Source of the DNA: Yarrowia lipolytica
Taxonomy: Eukaryota; Ascomycota; Dipodascomycetes; Dipodascales
DNA: 64,000 nt
Direction of reading: 5' to 3'
NCBI RefSeq assembly: GCF_001761485.1
Contig: NC_090771.1
Span: 1,116,001-1,180,000 of the forward strand
Shown here: in pieces, positions 47,975 to 59,077 of the stretch
Layout of the letters: the number at the start of each line of letters is the position of its first letter
Position numbering within the stretch: position 1 is the stretch's first letter
Notes under the pieces: generated by a model
What the model was told of the DNA's origin: nothing
Database searches by the model: none
Seen by the model: the letters and a program-made list of their open reading frames with translations, nothing else
Translations under genes and position numbers: made by a program

Positions 47975-48894
47975 AGGTGTGCCTAGGGCAAAGAGATGGA
48001 TAGAGATTGGGCAGATGGTTTAGTAAGCTTCGTCCTGAAAATGAATCATTAGAATAAAAAAAACAAAAAAATATCCTCGGTCTGATCCTCGATCTACTTA
48101 CGGTGTACCACAGTACTTGTACTGTACCGGTATGTCCTAGATCCATCTACTACTCTATCAACTGTTTTCGACACATGTATTCCGGGATAGGTGTTAGGCT
48201 AATGAGATCCCACTCTTGTAAATAGATGTACATCTTGGTACATACCATTCCCATGCCACAAGAACGGTACATACTGTACTGTATGTACTCGTACTCGTAC
48301 TTTAACGCATCTCCGATGTTGGAGCGTGATTCAGGTTGTGTGACATCGATGAGGAGGAGATAATTTGAACAGAGGGTGGTTCAGACTGGACTCGCATTGA
48401 AAAATACCGATATTATCACTTGAATGGTCACCTTAGTCTGTCATGAAGAGTGTTGCTATATGAGATCTCAGACTAATTTGTCAACATCAAGAAGACCTAG
48501 TTAGGGTGTACGTAAGACTATACTGAAGAGATATGTACCAACAAAATGATATTGGGGGTATTCAAAAGTAATATATTTACACCAACACCCATATACAATC
48601 TTACATCCACCCTCCTATATCTCCTCTGATCTTCCAAGTAGGATCAAAGTGAGTCGATCCATTCCATCAACACGAAAACCGGTTGCAAAAGATCGGGGAC
48701 TTTGAATCTGCATTTCAATTGCATTCTGTAATCAATCAAACAAGTCCTCTCCTTCTTACCACCTCTATTCGGCTCATTCCATGGACCTTTCATTTTCGTC
48801 GTCCGCAGATAAGCTTCAGATGCATGTGTCATGTATACAGAATTTTTATCAGTGATTTTTTTTCAGATCAACCGATCATCACAACGCACCAAAA
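47975..48894. other. Spacer between tRNA-Ser and the SET gene
   Basis: It has dense TACTTGTACTGTAC-type words at 48113-48131 and 48237-48302. No gene was seen. Confidence 0.45.
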
Positions 48895-50367
48895 ATGAGC
48901 GACGAGGCTTCGAAATCGCTGCTGAAATTCTTTGACGACAACGAGTGCTGGATCCACCCCGAGGTCGAGATTCGCACCTCCAAGCTTGGAGGCACAGGAG
49001 TGTTTGCCAAGAAGGATCTCGACGCCGGCGACATTGTTCTCAAGGTGCCCAAGAGCGCCTGCCTGTCTCCTCGAACCTGTGGCATTGCCAATCTTTTGGA
49101 CGAGCACGATCTGGATAATATTGCCGGTCTTCTTGTGGCTTTCCTCTACGAGCGGTCTCTAGGTGACCAGAGTCCATGGCACGAGTTCTTTGAGTCTCTC
49201 AAGCCCGTGATTGCCGATGTGCCTGAGATCCCCAAGTTCTGGTCCAACGACGAGGACCGGGCTCTTCTGAGCGGCACGGAGGTTGAGGAGATTGGCGGCC
49301 TGGAGACCGGGGAAGACGAGGAGGTGTACCAGGAGTTGATTGTGCCTTTCTTTGAAGACAATGGTAAGCTCATCAACTTGGAGTGCCCCTCGTTTGACGA
49401 GTTCAAGAAGCTCGTGGTGGTTATTGCATCGCGGGCCTTTGAGGTTGACCAGTTCCGCGAGCTGTGTCTGGTGCCTGGCGCCTGTCTCTTCAACCACTCG
49501 GACGACCCCGATCTGCATTTCCAGACCGACTTTGGCGTCTGTCCTGTTTGTGGAGATGTCTACTGCGACCACGACGTTGAAGAGCAAGAGCATGAGCACA
49601 GCGGAAGCTGCTGTTCCGGCGGAGACCACCATCATGGGCATGACGACGAGGAAGACGATTGGTCTGACGAGTCGGTAGATGGAGATGACGACGAGGAGAG
49701 AGAAGAGGAGATGGAAGAGGTTGAAAGTGGTGATGAAGACGAGGAGATGGAGGACGGCGAAACCGAGGAGGATGAGGAGGAAGGAGACGAGCATGATGAA
49801 GATGAGGAGGAGGAAGACTCTGAAATCTGTGACATGCAGCTGCAGAATGATATCAAGGCCGGAAAGGAAATCTTCAACACGTATGGAGACCTGCCAAACT
49901 CCATGTTGCTGGCCCGGTACGGTTTTGCCATCTGGAACAACTCGCAGGAAGTCATTTCTCTGTGGAAAGAAGCCATGGCCTACGCCAAGAAGGCTGGACG
50001 AATGGACCGGCTCAAGATGCTGCGGAAACGGGACCCCGAGCTGTCGGAAAAGGTGTTTGTGGCCTACTCGGACGGCGATGTGAACAAAATTGAGTGGGGA
50101 CCTTGTGTCAACGCCATGCTCACTCTGCTGCTCATGACCGACCAGGAGTACAAGAAGAAGGTGTGTTCTCGACGTCTGGACAAGGATATCAACAAGGCCA
50201 AGAAGCTGTTGTTAAATGCTCGACTCAAAAGGTACGAGGATGGAGGTATGACTTCGGAGGAGTACAAAAAGGTGCTGCCCAAGGTAGAGGGAACCAAGAA
50301 GGCTGCCATTGTCATTCGAGGTACTGAGAAGAAGGTCATTGAGACCGCTCTCAAGACGCTGAAGTAG
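48895..50367 (+). CDS. SET-domain protein lysine methyltransferase, RKM3/RKM4-like
   Basis: The 490-residue protein has the split SET plan of ribosomal-protein lysine methyltransferases (Rkm family, SETD6-like). It shows SKLGGTGVFAKKDLDAGDIV (residues 29-47), then FNHSDDPDLHF (199-209, the NHS AdoMet-binding motif), a long insert, GKEIFNTYG (323-331, the catalytic Tyr), and a C-terminal Rubis-type helical domain. The insert at about 214-310 begins Cys/His-rich (CPVC, CDHD, HEH, CC, HHHGH) and then becomes almost pure Glu/Asp. Likely substrates are 60S proteins such as Rpl42, by analogy. RKM3 and RKM4 cannot be separated with confidence from sequence alone. Confidence 0.8.
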   Translation: MSDEASKSLLKFFDDNECWIHPEVEIRTSKLGGTGVFAKKDLDAGDIVLKVPKSACLSPRTCGIANLLDEHDLDNIAGLLVAFLYERSLGDQSPWHEFFESLKPVIADVPEIPKFWSNDEDRALLSGTEVEEIGGLETGEDEEVYQELIVPFFEDNGKLINLECPSFDEFKKLVVVIASRAFEVDQFRELCLVPGACLFNHSDDPDLHFQTDFGVCPVCGDVYCDHDVEEQEHEHSGSCCSGGDHHHGHDDEEDDWSDESVDGDDDEEREEEMEEVESGDEDEEMEDGETEEDEEEGDEHDEDEEEEDSEICDMQLQNDIKAGKEIFNTYGDLPNSMLLARYGFAIWNNSQEVISLWKEAMAYAKKAGRMDRLKMLRKRDPELSEKVFVAYSDGDVNKIEWGPCVNAMLTLLLMTDQEYKKKVCSRRLDKDINKAKKLLLNARLKRYEDGGMTSEEYKKVLPKVEGTKKAAIVIRGTEKKVIETALKTLK

Positions 50368-50642
50368 TTTGGATGGGTATTATAGGGGATGCATTGGTCT
50401 GAATGATACAGACGAGTTGATAATAATGAAAAGTGCATGGTACAGTAAACAGTAGATGAAAAGGCAAATCGATACTTGTACCAGAACAAGTCTGGAAAGT
50501 AATAGAAGGGCAACACAGGTATAAAACATGCAAGAATCGTATCAAAGGTGCCAGAACGATACCTTTCTAGCCTGGTTACTCCGGTCTTTTGTCAGCACCT
50601 TTCTAAACCAGTAGTCCCTGTCAAAATCGGAACTTCATCCAA

Positions 50643-50723
50643 TCCGATATAGTGTAGGGGCTATCACATCACGCTCTCAAGTTGAGAACCGTGGAGACCG
50701 GGGTTCGATTCCCCGTATCGGAG
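50643..50723 (+). tRNA. tRNA-Glu(CUC) with a 9-nt intron
   Basis: The 81-nt gene starts TCCGATATAGTGTAGGGGC and ends CCCCGTATCGGAG, nearly identical to yeast tRNA-Glu (72 nt). The anticodon loop is CTCTCA; nine extra bases AGTTGAGAA follow before CCGTGG. The insert contains GAG, which can pair with the CUC anticodon, so it is best read as a very short tRNA intron. Acceptor, D and T stems pair fully. B box is GGTTCGATTCC. Confidence 0.92.
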
Positions 50724-51246
50724 TGTATAGTGTCGTCTAGACGTATTCTTTTTGCTGTGTTGCTAACCACATATCTTCAAAAGTTGTGATGATTTATGTA
50801 ATCGGAACTTTGAGAACTGTTCTTAATTTTCGGATATGGAGGTTTGAGAAGATGGCAGCAGTTGTCAGAGGTATGTTCTTGTTATCGTGCGACTTTCAGA
50901 GTCGTTATAAGAGTATTCGTGACTCTGTGGTGTAAGTAATGAGGGTAGTGCTAGAAGAGGACATAGTACATAGGCAAAGTCGGTGAAGACTTGTAATATT
51001 GACTTGAAATTTGATATTTATACCAATCGACCCTCTTCAGATCTATTTGTACTTTTCAGAATTGAGATCTGATCATTATTGGTCATGTTAGGATGCCCTA
51101 CTCCAAGCCAACAGGCAAAGATGAATCCACTAGAGACTATTAAATCTACAAACATTCGGCTAATCATGACATAAATATATTGTTAAATGGTGCTAAACAG
51201 TGTGAGTGAGTTAATGAGAGAACTTTCAATGGTTAGAGGTGAGTCT
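50724..51246. other. Spacer
   Basis: AT-rich 3' flank of tRNA-Glu and of the orphan gene at 51247. No further gene was seen. Confidence 0.5.
50749..50753 (+). terminator. RNA polymerase III terminator of tRNA-Glu
   Basis: A T5 run 26 bases past the tRNA 3' end. Confidence 0.65.
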
Positions 51247-52116
51247 TTAGTTGCGGAACAGCGACAGTCGTCGTCCTAACTTCTTCAAGTTACCCTGGCT
51301 CTGTCTGGTCTTGACTCTCGAGAACTGGCCGTATCCGTCCTCGTCAAAGGCGTCGTATCGGTCCGTGACGCCCTCCGTGTTATATCTTCCCCGGTCTTCT
51401 TCTCGCGAGTGGTATGTGGTCAGGTTGTCTGTGTCGTCGGCCAAAGGATTGTCACCGTAGCTGTGGTGATGGGACACTGGGGGGGGAGGAGGAGCCTTCT
51501 TGGTGGCCAAAAAGTCCAGGTAGTTGGGGTCGAAGAGCTCCTGTTGGCTCATGTGTTCCGAGTGGCTGGTTTCGGGCTTTTCTTCAGGTAGCGAGTCGGC
51601 CCAGGGGTTATTGGAGTTTCTGGACGCGTTGGTGCCCGATCTGTGGCGGGTGGAAGGCGTGAAGTTGAAGGAGCCGGTGCTATGGGATCTGGTTTTGGGG
51701 GGGTCGTAAGCGGGAGCGCTATTATTGATGGAGTAGACGGAGGAACTTCTGGAGTTGTCGTAGTGAGACGAGCTGTAGGTATCTGCTCTCTTCATGGCCG
51801 GCTTGGAAGCCTTGGAAGCCTTGGAAGCGGTTCGTCCGTTGCCTTCCCGTGCTCGATCAAAGCCTGGCTCGTATTCCAGAAAGTACGAGGTGGAAGGCGG
51901 CTTAAGAGGTGATCTCTTGGGACTGGAGGGGGACTTGGAGGGGGACTTGGGTGTAGTGGTTCGGTCGTGGTAGCCATAGTCGTCATCCAGAGAGGTGGCC
52001 GAGTGGTTGTATTCGTCGTTATGGAGCTTGACGGCGGAGGGGCGTCGCTTGATGTACTTGGAGGTGACCTTTCGGTACTCCAGCTGGTTCTGGATCTTGC
52101 CCAGGATTGAGGTCAT
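51247..52116 (-). CDS. Hypothetical disordered Ser/Pro-rich protein
   Basis: The 289-residue protein is not recognised. It begins MTSILGKIQNQLEYRKVTSKYIKR, a basic amphipathic helix that could bind membranes. The middle is low-complexity: TPKSPSKSPSSPKRSP (many SP/TP phosphorylation sites), SKASKASKP and a proline run APPPPPVSH that could bind SH3 domains. The end is KKLGRRLSLFRN, basic with an RRLS protein kinase A-type site. The composition suggests a scaffold at the cortex or a signalling substrate, but that is speculative. The start is the first ATG, with a G-run just upstream. Confidence 0.7.
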   Translation of the reverse strand: MTSILGKIQNQLEYRKVTSKYIKRRPSAVKLHNDEYNHSATSLDDDYGYHDRTTTPKSPSKSPSSPKRSPLKPPSTSYFLEYEPGFDRAREGNGRTASKASKASKPAMKRADTYSSSHYDNSRSSSVYSINNSAPAYDPPKTRSHSTGSFNFTPSTRHRSGTNASRNSNNPWADSLPEEKPETSHSEHMSQQELFDPNYLDFLATKKAPPPPPVSHHHSYGDNPLADDTDNLTTYHSREEDRGRYNTEGVTDRYDAFDEDGYGQFSRVKTRQSQGNLKKLGRRLSLFRN

Positions 52117-54471
52117 AGTGAGTGAGTGAGTGGGGGGGGGGCAATGGTGAACGAAGTTGACCTACTTGTAGTATGAACGACAGACGCTGAGGTTCGAAAA
52201 AGAAGACAACTGCAGACGCTGCGCTTTAGTACTAGTCGCCCTCAAGGCTAACCCGCTATACCTCGGAGGCGAAGACGGCCCATTACAGTTAGGGTGCGAG
52301 ACAGGATGCAGATGCTGTATTTTTATTTTTTTTCTTGGGAAGCTCAGAGTGAGGTATATTGAGTGGATATCAGAGACATGGATGGCCGAAAGAAGGACAG
52401 AATCCGGTGAAATCAACTGGTGGAATGAAGTTCTTGCTGATGAGGTGGTTACCCCGCTCCTCGCAACCCCACAGGGGCTACGACCAACCTCTGTTGGCCA
52501 GGGTAAACTTTTCCGAGAAATGATACTAAGCTCTGCCAAGATTAGTCTCGGAGCCAAACCGAGGAGGCCCAGAGGAGACCAGCACTTTACGGGCCTTGGC
52601 CATGCACCAAAAAGTGTGCCAGTGTGCGGTACAGAGGCACAGCTCACGCTCACATACCAGCCAAGACCGGGAGCTATACGCGACGGGCCTTTTCGGACTA
52701 TTTGACGGGCTTCATAGCACCGATTCCGACTCTGTAGATGCATGAGCGGTGAATGGAGCTTCGACATTCACTTATAGTACATTCCAAGTAGCCCCTTTGA
52801 GTCTCTTGCTACGCTACAGTCAGTCTTCCTACAGGCTCCCCACCGAGCCTCATCTGTGACGAAATCTGGCCGACATCAACAGCGAGAGTTTGGAGAGTTT
52901 GTCGCTGCCAACCTTTAACGGCTCGGAAATAATACCCGGAATCCGGGCAAAGAATCTCGAAAGTCGGAAATGAAAGCCGTTGGTGGATCACATGATTGCC
53001 GAAAGACGGTATACACGATGTACACTGACGGCCTTGTACAGTGACTAACGGTCTCCAGGAGTAATACCGTAGCACCACAGCTACTGCACCCCCACACTAA
53101 CACTGAGCTTCACTCGGTGGATGGAATCGCGTGGCACTCAGCCGTGGTCTTACTCCCGTTCTCAAGCTCATTCTCAACACTGTAAATACATTACACCCCG
53201 ACTTGTACACAGCCTTGTAGCCCGACCAAAACCAGCCCGAAGATTAATTAGGTTGTGGGGTGATCATGAGATCAGAACATGAGGGTGTTTACGAGTGATG
53301 TAGAGGTTGTCGATGGTGTCTGATGGTTGATGGTTGATGGTTATCTGGGTGTCCTGTCTGATAATTTCAACTGCAATGCCCTTCTGGGCCTACGCCTCCA
53401 AAACACGGTTAAAACACCCTTTTCGGTCCTAGAAACGCGGTATTTGGATATGGTACTCGTAGACGCCATATCTACCTCCCTGCAAACCCCCAACTCCCCA
53501 TCTCTATTACTCGTGGTATTTCAGGTCATCGTTTAAATATAGAACCGCAAGGCACAGTGAACCTTCAGTCGAAAGTATAGTATAGAAACTGCCAGACTGA
53601 TAATTACAAATACAAGTGCAGAAACACAAGACAGGACGCCCATTCCAAGACCTGGCGCTTGAGATGGTCCAAACCATGTCTTCATGGTATCGTTTTGATC
53701 GCTGCGAGCTCCAGAGTACTATTATATATTCGAACCCCCATAAAATCCACACCATCTTCAACCATGCCCACTGGTAAAAACCATCCACACACTACAAATG
53801 CTATTTCTATTCCTGCTCCCCATTCTCCAATCTCAACGTTACACCTCTCTGAGTTATTTACGTCACTTGCGATCAGGCACTACAAGTAGTACATACACTT
53901 GTAGCTGTGAGTAGATGAGACTGTGATTCCCTTTCTATAAAGCAAGCCGGCGGTTGCTTGCATTTAGTTGTATTTCACACCATGTCTGTAGTCTGACAGA
54001 AGACTATGAAAAGATAACCGCTCAGGCGGTTGTCGCCGGAACCAGCGAACAACAATCAATCAAATCTATTCGCTGTATATATGCAAAGAATATGTATAAC
54101 CATGTTTGCGCGCCAAATGTGCCACTGGTCGACCGTTTCTAGAATAGAGTGCGTAAGACAGCCAAGGTGGAGGTGGTGCTGGAACAGGTACAAATAAAGA
54201 AGAATGCCAAGTCGTCATTAGAAGAAATGTGAATACGATGATGCGAGCAAGCGACAGGGGGCGTCTGACTCAGATGGAGAGGCTGCATTAGAGTGAGAAC
54301 ATCATCTCGTTTATCTCTCTTCCGTGCGTGTCACTCTATCTGGCCCACCCAAAAGCTCAAATGCTATGATTGGCGGCGCGTAGGTTCGTGTTAGGCTGGG
54401 TATATGTACGCCGGAACCGTGCCTTTCCTCTTAAGAAGGTCGTTTTTTCCTCCTTTTCCTTCTTCCTACTT
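52117..54471. other. Gene-free region
   Basis: No confident gene in 2.3 kb. Frames at 52162-52767 (-) and 52349-52705 (+) overlap each other and lack recognisable features. Three TGATGGTTGATGGTT-like repeats occur near 53320-53341. The segment 52440-52740 is GC-richer and could hide a structured RNA, but I recognise none. Confidence 0.4.
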
Positions 54472-55521
54472 TTACGCCTGCGATCTGTTGGCCTCCTTGA
54501 CGGGGAGCGCAGATTCGGCGCCAGAGTTGTCGCTCTTTCGGTCGAGCTCCAGCTTGGCGTACCAGGCTCCTCCCAGCAGCGTCACAAGAATGCCCATCAT
54601 GTTGAGCGGGGTGACGGTGAGGTTGAAGAAAAAGATGGCCAGCACAATGGTGAGGATCTGCTTCACGTTGGCGGCCACGGTCATGGTCAGCGCGCCCGTC
54701 TTCTTGTTGGTGGTGAAGGAGACAATGTTCAGGCCAAACGCAATGATGCCGTTGAGCAGCAGATGCAGCATCAGCTTCTGGCTGTACTCAAACTCAATCT
54801 CCGTGTAGTCGATGCCTCCGAGGAACGACAGCGGGCCCGAGGTGGCAGAGGCAGTGGCACCAACCACGTCCTCGGGGCTCGAGAGCCGAAGACCCAGCAC
54901 GTCCAGCTCGCCGGCCAGGTAGGCGTAGACGAGGGTCTGGACAAATGCAAGAGGTGACATACGGTAGAGCAGCTCGAGAGGGGAGAGTCTGAACCGGCCG
55001 GTCTGGATACGGTTAGTGACCACGGTCTTGACGGCCGCGAGAACGGCGCCCAGAATGGTGAGAATGAAGCCCATGGCGGTGAAGTAGTAATCTCCTGCAG
55101 TGGCGAATCCGACGCCGGCACACACGAGAACCAGAGACAGGTAGGTGAGTACCGTGTACGAGTGTCGCAGGAAGACCACGTTGATGAGCATGGCGAAGAA
55201 GGGGGTGGTTGCCCGGACCACCTGGTGGAAGGGCACGGTGACCATCTGCAGCGACACGTTGGAGATGGCAATGTTGATGGTGTAGAGGATGGAGAAGAGA
55301 ATGAGGGTGGTGTTCTCCTGATCGGATAGCCGGGTCAGTTTAAAGACGCCTCTCCAGTGTAAGAGCGCGCAACCCAGAGTGCCACACAGGGTGTGGATGC
55401 CGGTGAGGGTGTACGGGAAGGGGAAGGATCCGAGGACCGCCTTGTTGAAGAGCGTGAGGGCCAGGTTGAAGAAAAAGTAGAGCCCCAGCCAGGTGCATTG
55501 TGTTCGCAGTGTTTCTGTCAT
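54472..55521 (-). CDS. Triose-phosphate/nucleotide-sugar transporter family protein (TPT/DMT)
   Basis: The 349-residue protein has about ten hydrophobic spans and the TPT-family pattern: LGLYFFFNLALTLFNKAVLGSF at the start, FPYTLTGIHTLCGTLGC, the VPFHQVVRATTPFF motif in the first half, and ALTMTVAANVKQILTIVLA in the second. Such proteins exchange nucleotide sugars or phosphorylated sugars across Golgi or ER membranes. The C-terminus KSDNSGAESALPVKEANRSQA is hydrophilic and cytosolic. The substrate cannot be read from sequence. The start is the first ATG, directly before span 1. Confidence 0.87.
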   Translation of the reverse strand: MTETLRTQCTWLGLYFFFNLALTLFNKAVLGSFPFPYTLTGIHTLCGTLGCALLHWRGVFKLTRLSDQENTTLILFSILYTINIAISNVSLQMVTVPFHQVVRATTPFFAMLINVVFLRHSYTVLTYLSLVLVCAGVGFATAGDYYFTAMGFILTILGAVLAAVKTVVTNRIQTGRFRLSPLELLYRMSPLAFVQTLVYAYLAGELDVLGLRLSSPEDVVGATASATSGPLSFLGGIDYTEIEFEYSQKLMLHLLLNGIIAFGLNIVSFTTNKKTGALTMTVAANVKQILTIVLAIFFFNLTVTPLNMMGILVTLLGGAWYAKLELDRKSDNSGAESALPVKEANRSQA

Positions 55522-55550
55522 GGTTGGGTGTCCTTGTGTGGTGATGGGTT

Positions 55551-55601
55551 ATGTCGTCAGGATTGTCGTCACGGTTGTCGTCACGGTTGTCGTCAGGGGT
55601 G
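55551..55601 (+). repeat. 12-nt tandem repeat
   Basis: About four units of GTTGTCGTCACG just upstream of the transporter start codon, probably in its promoter or leader. Confidence 0.8.
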
Positions 55602-56004
55602 TCCGCAATGTTTCTGGTGTTGTGTCGTGTAAGATGACGTGTTGGACTGGTGTGATATCCTTCAGGTTAACGAATGACTTGTTGACTGGTGATGCTGTCC
55701 TTGTATGATACTTGCACTTGGTTGCGTGACTGATAAGACAAGATTGGTGCTAGTGATAAGCCGGGGAAGTTGGAGGTGGGTGTGATGTCGGTGGAGCGCT
55801 GCCAGACGGGAGATGTGCTAGGAGCGAGAAGCGTGAGGGAGAGAGAAAGAGGGAGGGCGAAAGTGGTTGTGTTTGGTGATGTTGAGAAAAGGGCACTTGG
55901 CGCTGCAGCTGCCATGCTTTCTTGTGGTGAAACAGTCGGAGGGATAGTTTAGGCTATATGCTGGTGGAGCTTAATGCCATCACGCGAGAAATGAAAATTG
56001 AAGG

Positions 56005-56080
56005 AGGTTTTGGGCAGGTGAGTTGGGCAAGTTTTGGGCAGGTTTTGGGCAGGTTTTGGGCAGGTTTTGGGCAGGTTTTG
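56005..56080 (+). repeat. 11-nt tandem repeat
   Basis: About six units of GGTTTTGGGCA, the last four perfect. Confidence 0.88.
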
Positions 56081-57088
56081 GCGGTGGTGATTCGAGCTGT
56101 TTCAAACCTGCGAAAATAGATCGATTGTAGATATTTGTCTGCCCCATTGCCTGTCTAGATGTCCAACTGTCCAACTGCTGCACGGCAGATTTTGCACACT
56201 CACAAGAAACAAAAAAAAAAAAAAAAAACCAGACTTGTGGTGCGTGAATGCATTTGAGGTGACAACAAGGGAGCGGTAGAAAGACGTCAAAAATAGCCCA
56301 GACAAGGCACCAAAAGGGGGGTGGAGACTTTTATCTGCGGCTACAATAGTACGCGCGCATCCAGGGGCTACGCGTTGGTGGTGGTCGATATGGGTGTCAC
56401 AACCAGATGGACAATGTGTATCACCAATATCAAAAATGGCAAGCTATATTTACTCCATTTCCCCATTTGGCTCCACCCGGCTGAGTCGCTCCGAACTCTA
56501 GTTGCCCCAGATGTGCGGTTTTACGTAGGCTTTTTGGGTCACCACTTTTGCCGGCTCTGCAATAGGCAAGCTCAAAATAATAGTCTCTTTAGGTTGAGGG
56601 TGGAGAGGGATGACAGCGGTCGAAAACTGCAGCGGGTAGCGCGTAGCGGGGGGCTTGGGTTGGAAGGGGGCAACTTGCACTCAACTGGCGGGGGCCTGGC
56701 GAGTATCTCCGTCTGTCTAAATCTGCGTCCGGTCCTCTCCATCGGGCCCCGGTCCTCCCCATCGGGCCCCGGTCCTCCCTAACGGCCAACTCTACGGTCA
56801 ATAAACACGGGGCAATGTTAACGTTGCAAGCAAGGGATGGTGTAGAGCTACTGCGGCCGTTAGTGGGCTACTTGGACTAGTTTGGTTACTAACTGGGTGA
56901 GCCCGGTCCCCGATAATACGCCAACGACAACGGTGACGACGACAACGACGATAACGAAGACTCTCTTCCCTCTCCGCCTCTCAGATACACTCCAACGACG
57001 ATCAGCAGCACGTTTGTCGTGTGCTGCCAAGCCTCCAGACGCTAGAAAGAGTGGAGATTATTGGATGTTTTTGATAAGCCGACTTTGG

Positions 57089-57143
57089 TGGTTTGGTGGT
57101 TTGGCGGTTTGGAGGTTTGGCGGTTTGGAGGTTTGGCGGTTTG
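57089..57143 (+). repeat. 8-nt tandem repeat
   Basis: About seven units of GGTTTGGN, with N mostly C, A or T. Confidence 0.88.
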
Positions 57144-57489
57144 GGGCGTGGATTTTGGGGAAATGCCAAAGATGCGACCGCAGAAGCCTGCCTGGGCATG
57201 TCGTACCTAGAATCGTATTCCCGTGCCTGAAAGATGTGTTGTATTGTAGTGTCGTGTCGTAGTGTCTATTGTGCAAATGTTTGTCTAGCATTCCACACAA
57301 GGTTCGGATATCCATTGTCCCATGCACAGCATTATGTTATAAAAAAAGCACTAATTTTATTTTTTTCCAACGTTCACTGGAAGTGACCAGACAGGCAAGG
57401 AGATAGTGGAAAAGTGACAAAAGACAGTGACAGCCAAGTACAGCAAAGCACAGCAAAGTGACATCATGAGCAACTGCGAGGCGACATGG

Positions 57490-57606
57490 AGCAACTGTTG
57501 GCAACGCACTGTTGGCAACGCACTGTTGGCAACGCATTGTGGCTACGCATTGTGGCTACGCATTGTTGGCAACTGTGGCCACTGTTGGGAGCAACTGTAG
57601 GCAACG
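57490..57606 (+). repeat. 14-nt tandem repeat
   Basis: About eight units related to CTGTTGGCAACGCA; later units change to TTGTGGCTACGCA. Confidence 0.88.
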
Positions 57607-58601
57607 CAACCTCTACACCAACTGCTTGTACAATACCAGTACGCCAAGATCAATCGCCATGGGCTGACTCCGGCCTTGCCCACCGTGGTGCAGAAGGCAT
57701 CGACATTGGTCCGCTGTCATACGTCATTGCGCGGCTGTTCCGAACGGCCTGCCCTGAGAGCGATACAGTAGTACGACTGCCGTCAAATAGCCGAGACCTG
57801 GCACCTGGTTAGCCCAGCTCAGTCCGCACACCGCACACTCCATTTACGCCGCTTCCTCTGGCCACAAGTAACTTATCCAAAATAACTCATCCAAAATAAC
57901 TCTCCTTGTTGCTCTCCCTCCCCTCCCTGTCTCATTCGCTTGGGTTTCCATGCTCTCGTATAAAGCGTATTCTGTCTCTCTCGGTGGGTCTAATTTAGGA
58001 GACTTCACCAACCGAGTCCACTGACTAAGATGCCACCGAGCCACAATGCCACCGAGCCACCAAGCCCCAATGCCAGAATGCCACCCGAGGTACAGATGCG
58101 TTGCAGACACGTTTCTTCGTCTCCGCCAATGTGTGCGGAATGTGCCGTACATATCTCCTCTGCGCCATTGTCATCATTGTTAGAATTGTCATCATTGTTA
58201 GACCGGCAGAATTGTACCTACAATATGGTAGGGTTCACGGCAATTACTGCAGTGACCACCCCAAGGTTGCCATTGTGGAGCAGGTGGAGCCGGCAGGGTA
58301 AGCTCCAGCGTCGCTTTCAGAGCCGATCTAGCCCATTTTGAACATGTTACGGCCGTCCAAGACCCACAAGGAGCTGTCCAAGCCACTCAAACTCCCTCTC
58401 CCATCCACCCAACTTGTACTCGTACGGTGCTTCTCCCACTTTACTTCTCACTCAACATTCCCAAAAGAAAGAAAAAAAAAAATTTGGAATGCATAGCATA
58501 CTCCGTCGGAAAGTCTGATGTCGGCTCCCGCCCCCTTTCCGGCCGGTCAGCGAGTCGGCCTCCGAGATACAAAAGAATGACAACTGACAGATCACGTGTC
58601 T

Positions 58602-58652
58602 TGTCGCGGTTCTGGTTTGTCGCGGTTCTGGTTTGTCGCGGTTCTGGTTTGT
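58602..58652 (+). repeat. 16-nt tandem repeat
   Basis: Three units of TTGTCGCGGTTCTGGT, nearly perfect. Confidence 0.88.
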
Positions 58653-58865
58653 CCTGATCTGGTCTTGTCGCAGAAGCAATAGCTGCTATACTACACCCTT
58701 CTTTTAACGTCATCCCTCGTATCTCATCCAACACTACCTCCTCCAACGTTACACTGCCGAGTCTTGCACCTACTCTCAAGGACCCACCGCGTATCACCAC
58801 CGCCGATCAGGGGGCAGCCGATAAGACGTTGGGGACACCGTCTGCCGGCATAGCCCAGGCCGTAT

Positions 58866-59077
58866 CGATGAGGTGGATCTGAGACGGGGGTATTCAATGT
58901 TTCGTATGTCGATGCAGTACGAGACCGATATTGGTAAACCGTGGATGGTGTATTCGTACAGTACCGGCCATCTTTCAAGTACAGTACATACTTGTACTGT
59001 GCTCGTGCCCATACAGCACTTCATCGCACTGTATCGTACAGTATGAATGTCGGATCGGAACCCGATCCACCTCATCG
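58866..59077. repeat. 14-bp inverted repeat pair
   Basis: CGATGAGGTGGATC at 58866-58879 and its exact reverse complement at 59064-59077 enclose 184 bases. Confidence 0.75.

Noticed and set aside
52162-52767. A 201-codon minus-strand frame with an overlapping 118-codon plus-strand frame
   Set aside because: Both strands are open in the same place, neither shows domains, and codon use differs from the confident genes.
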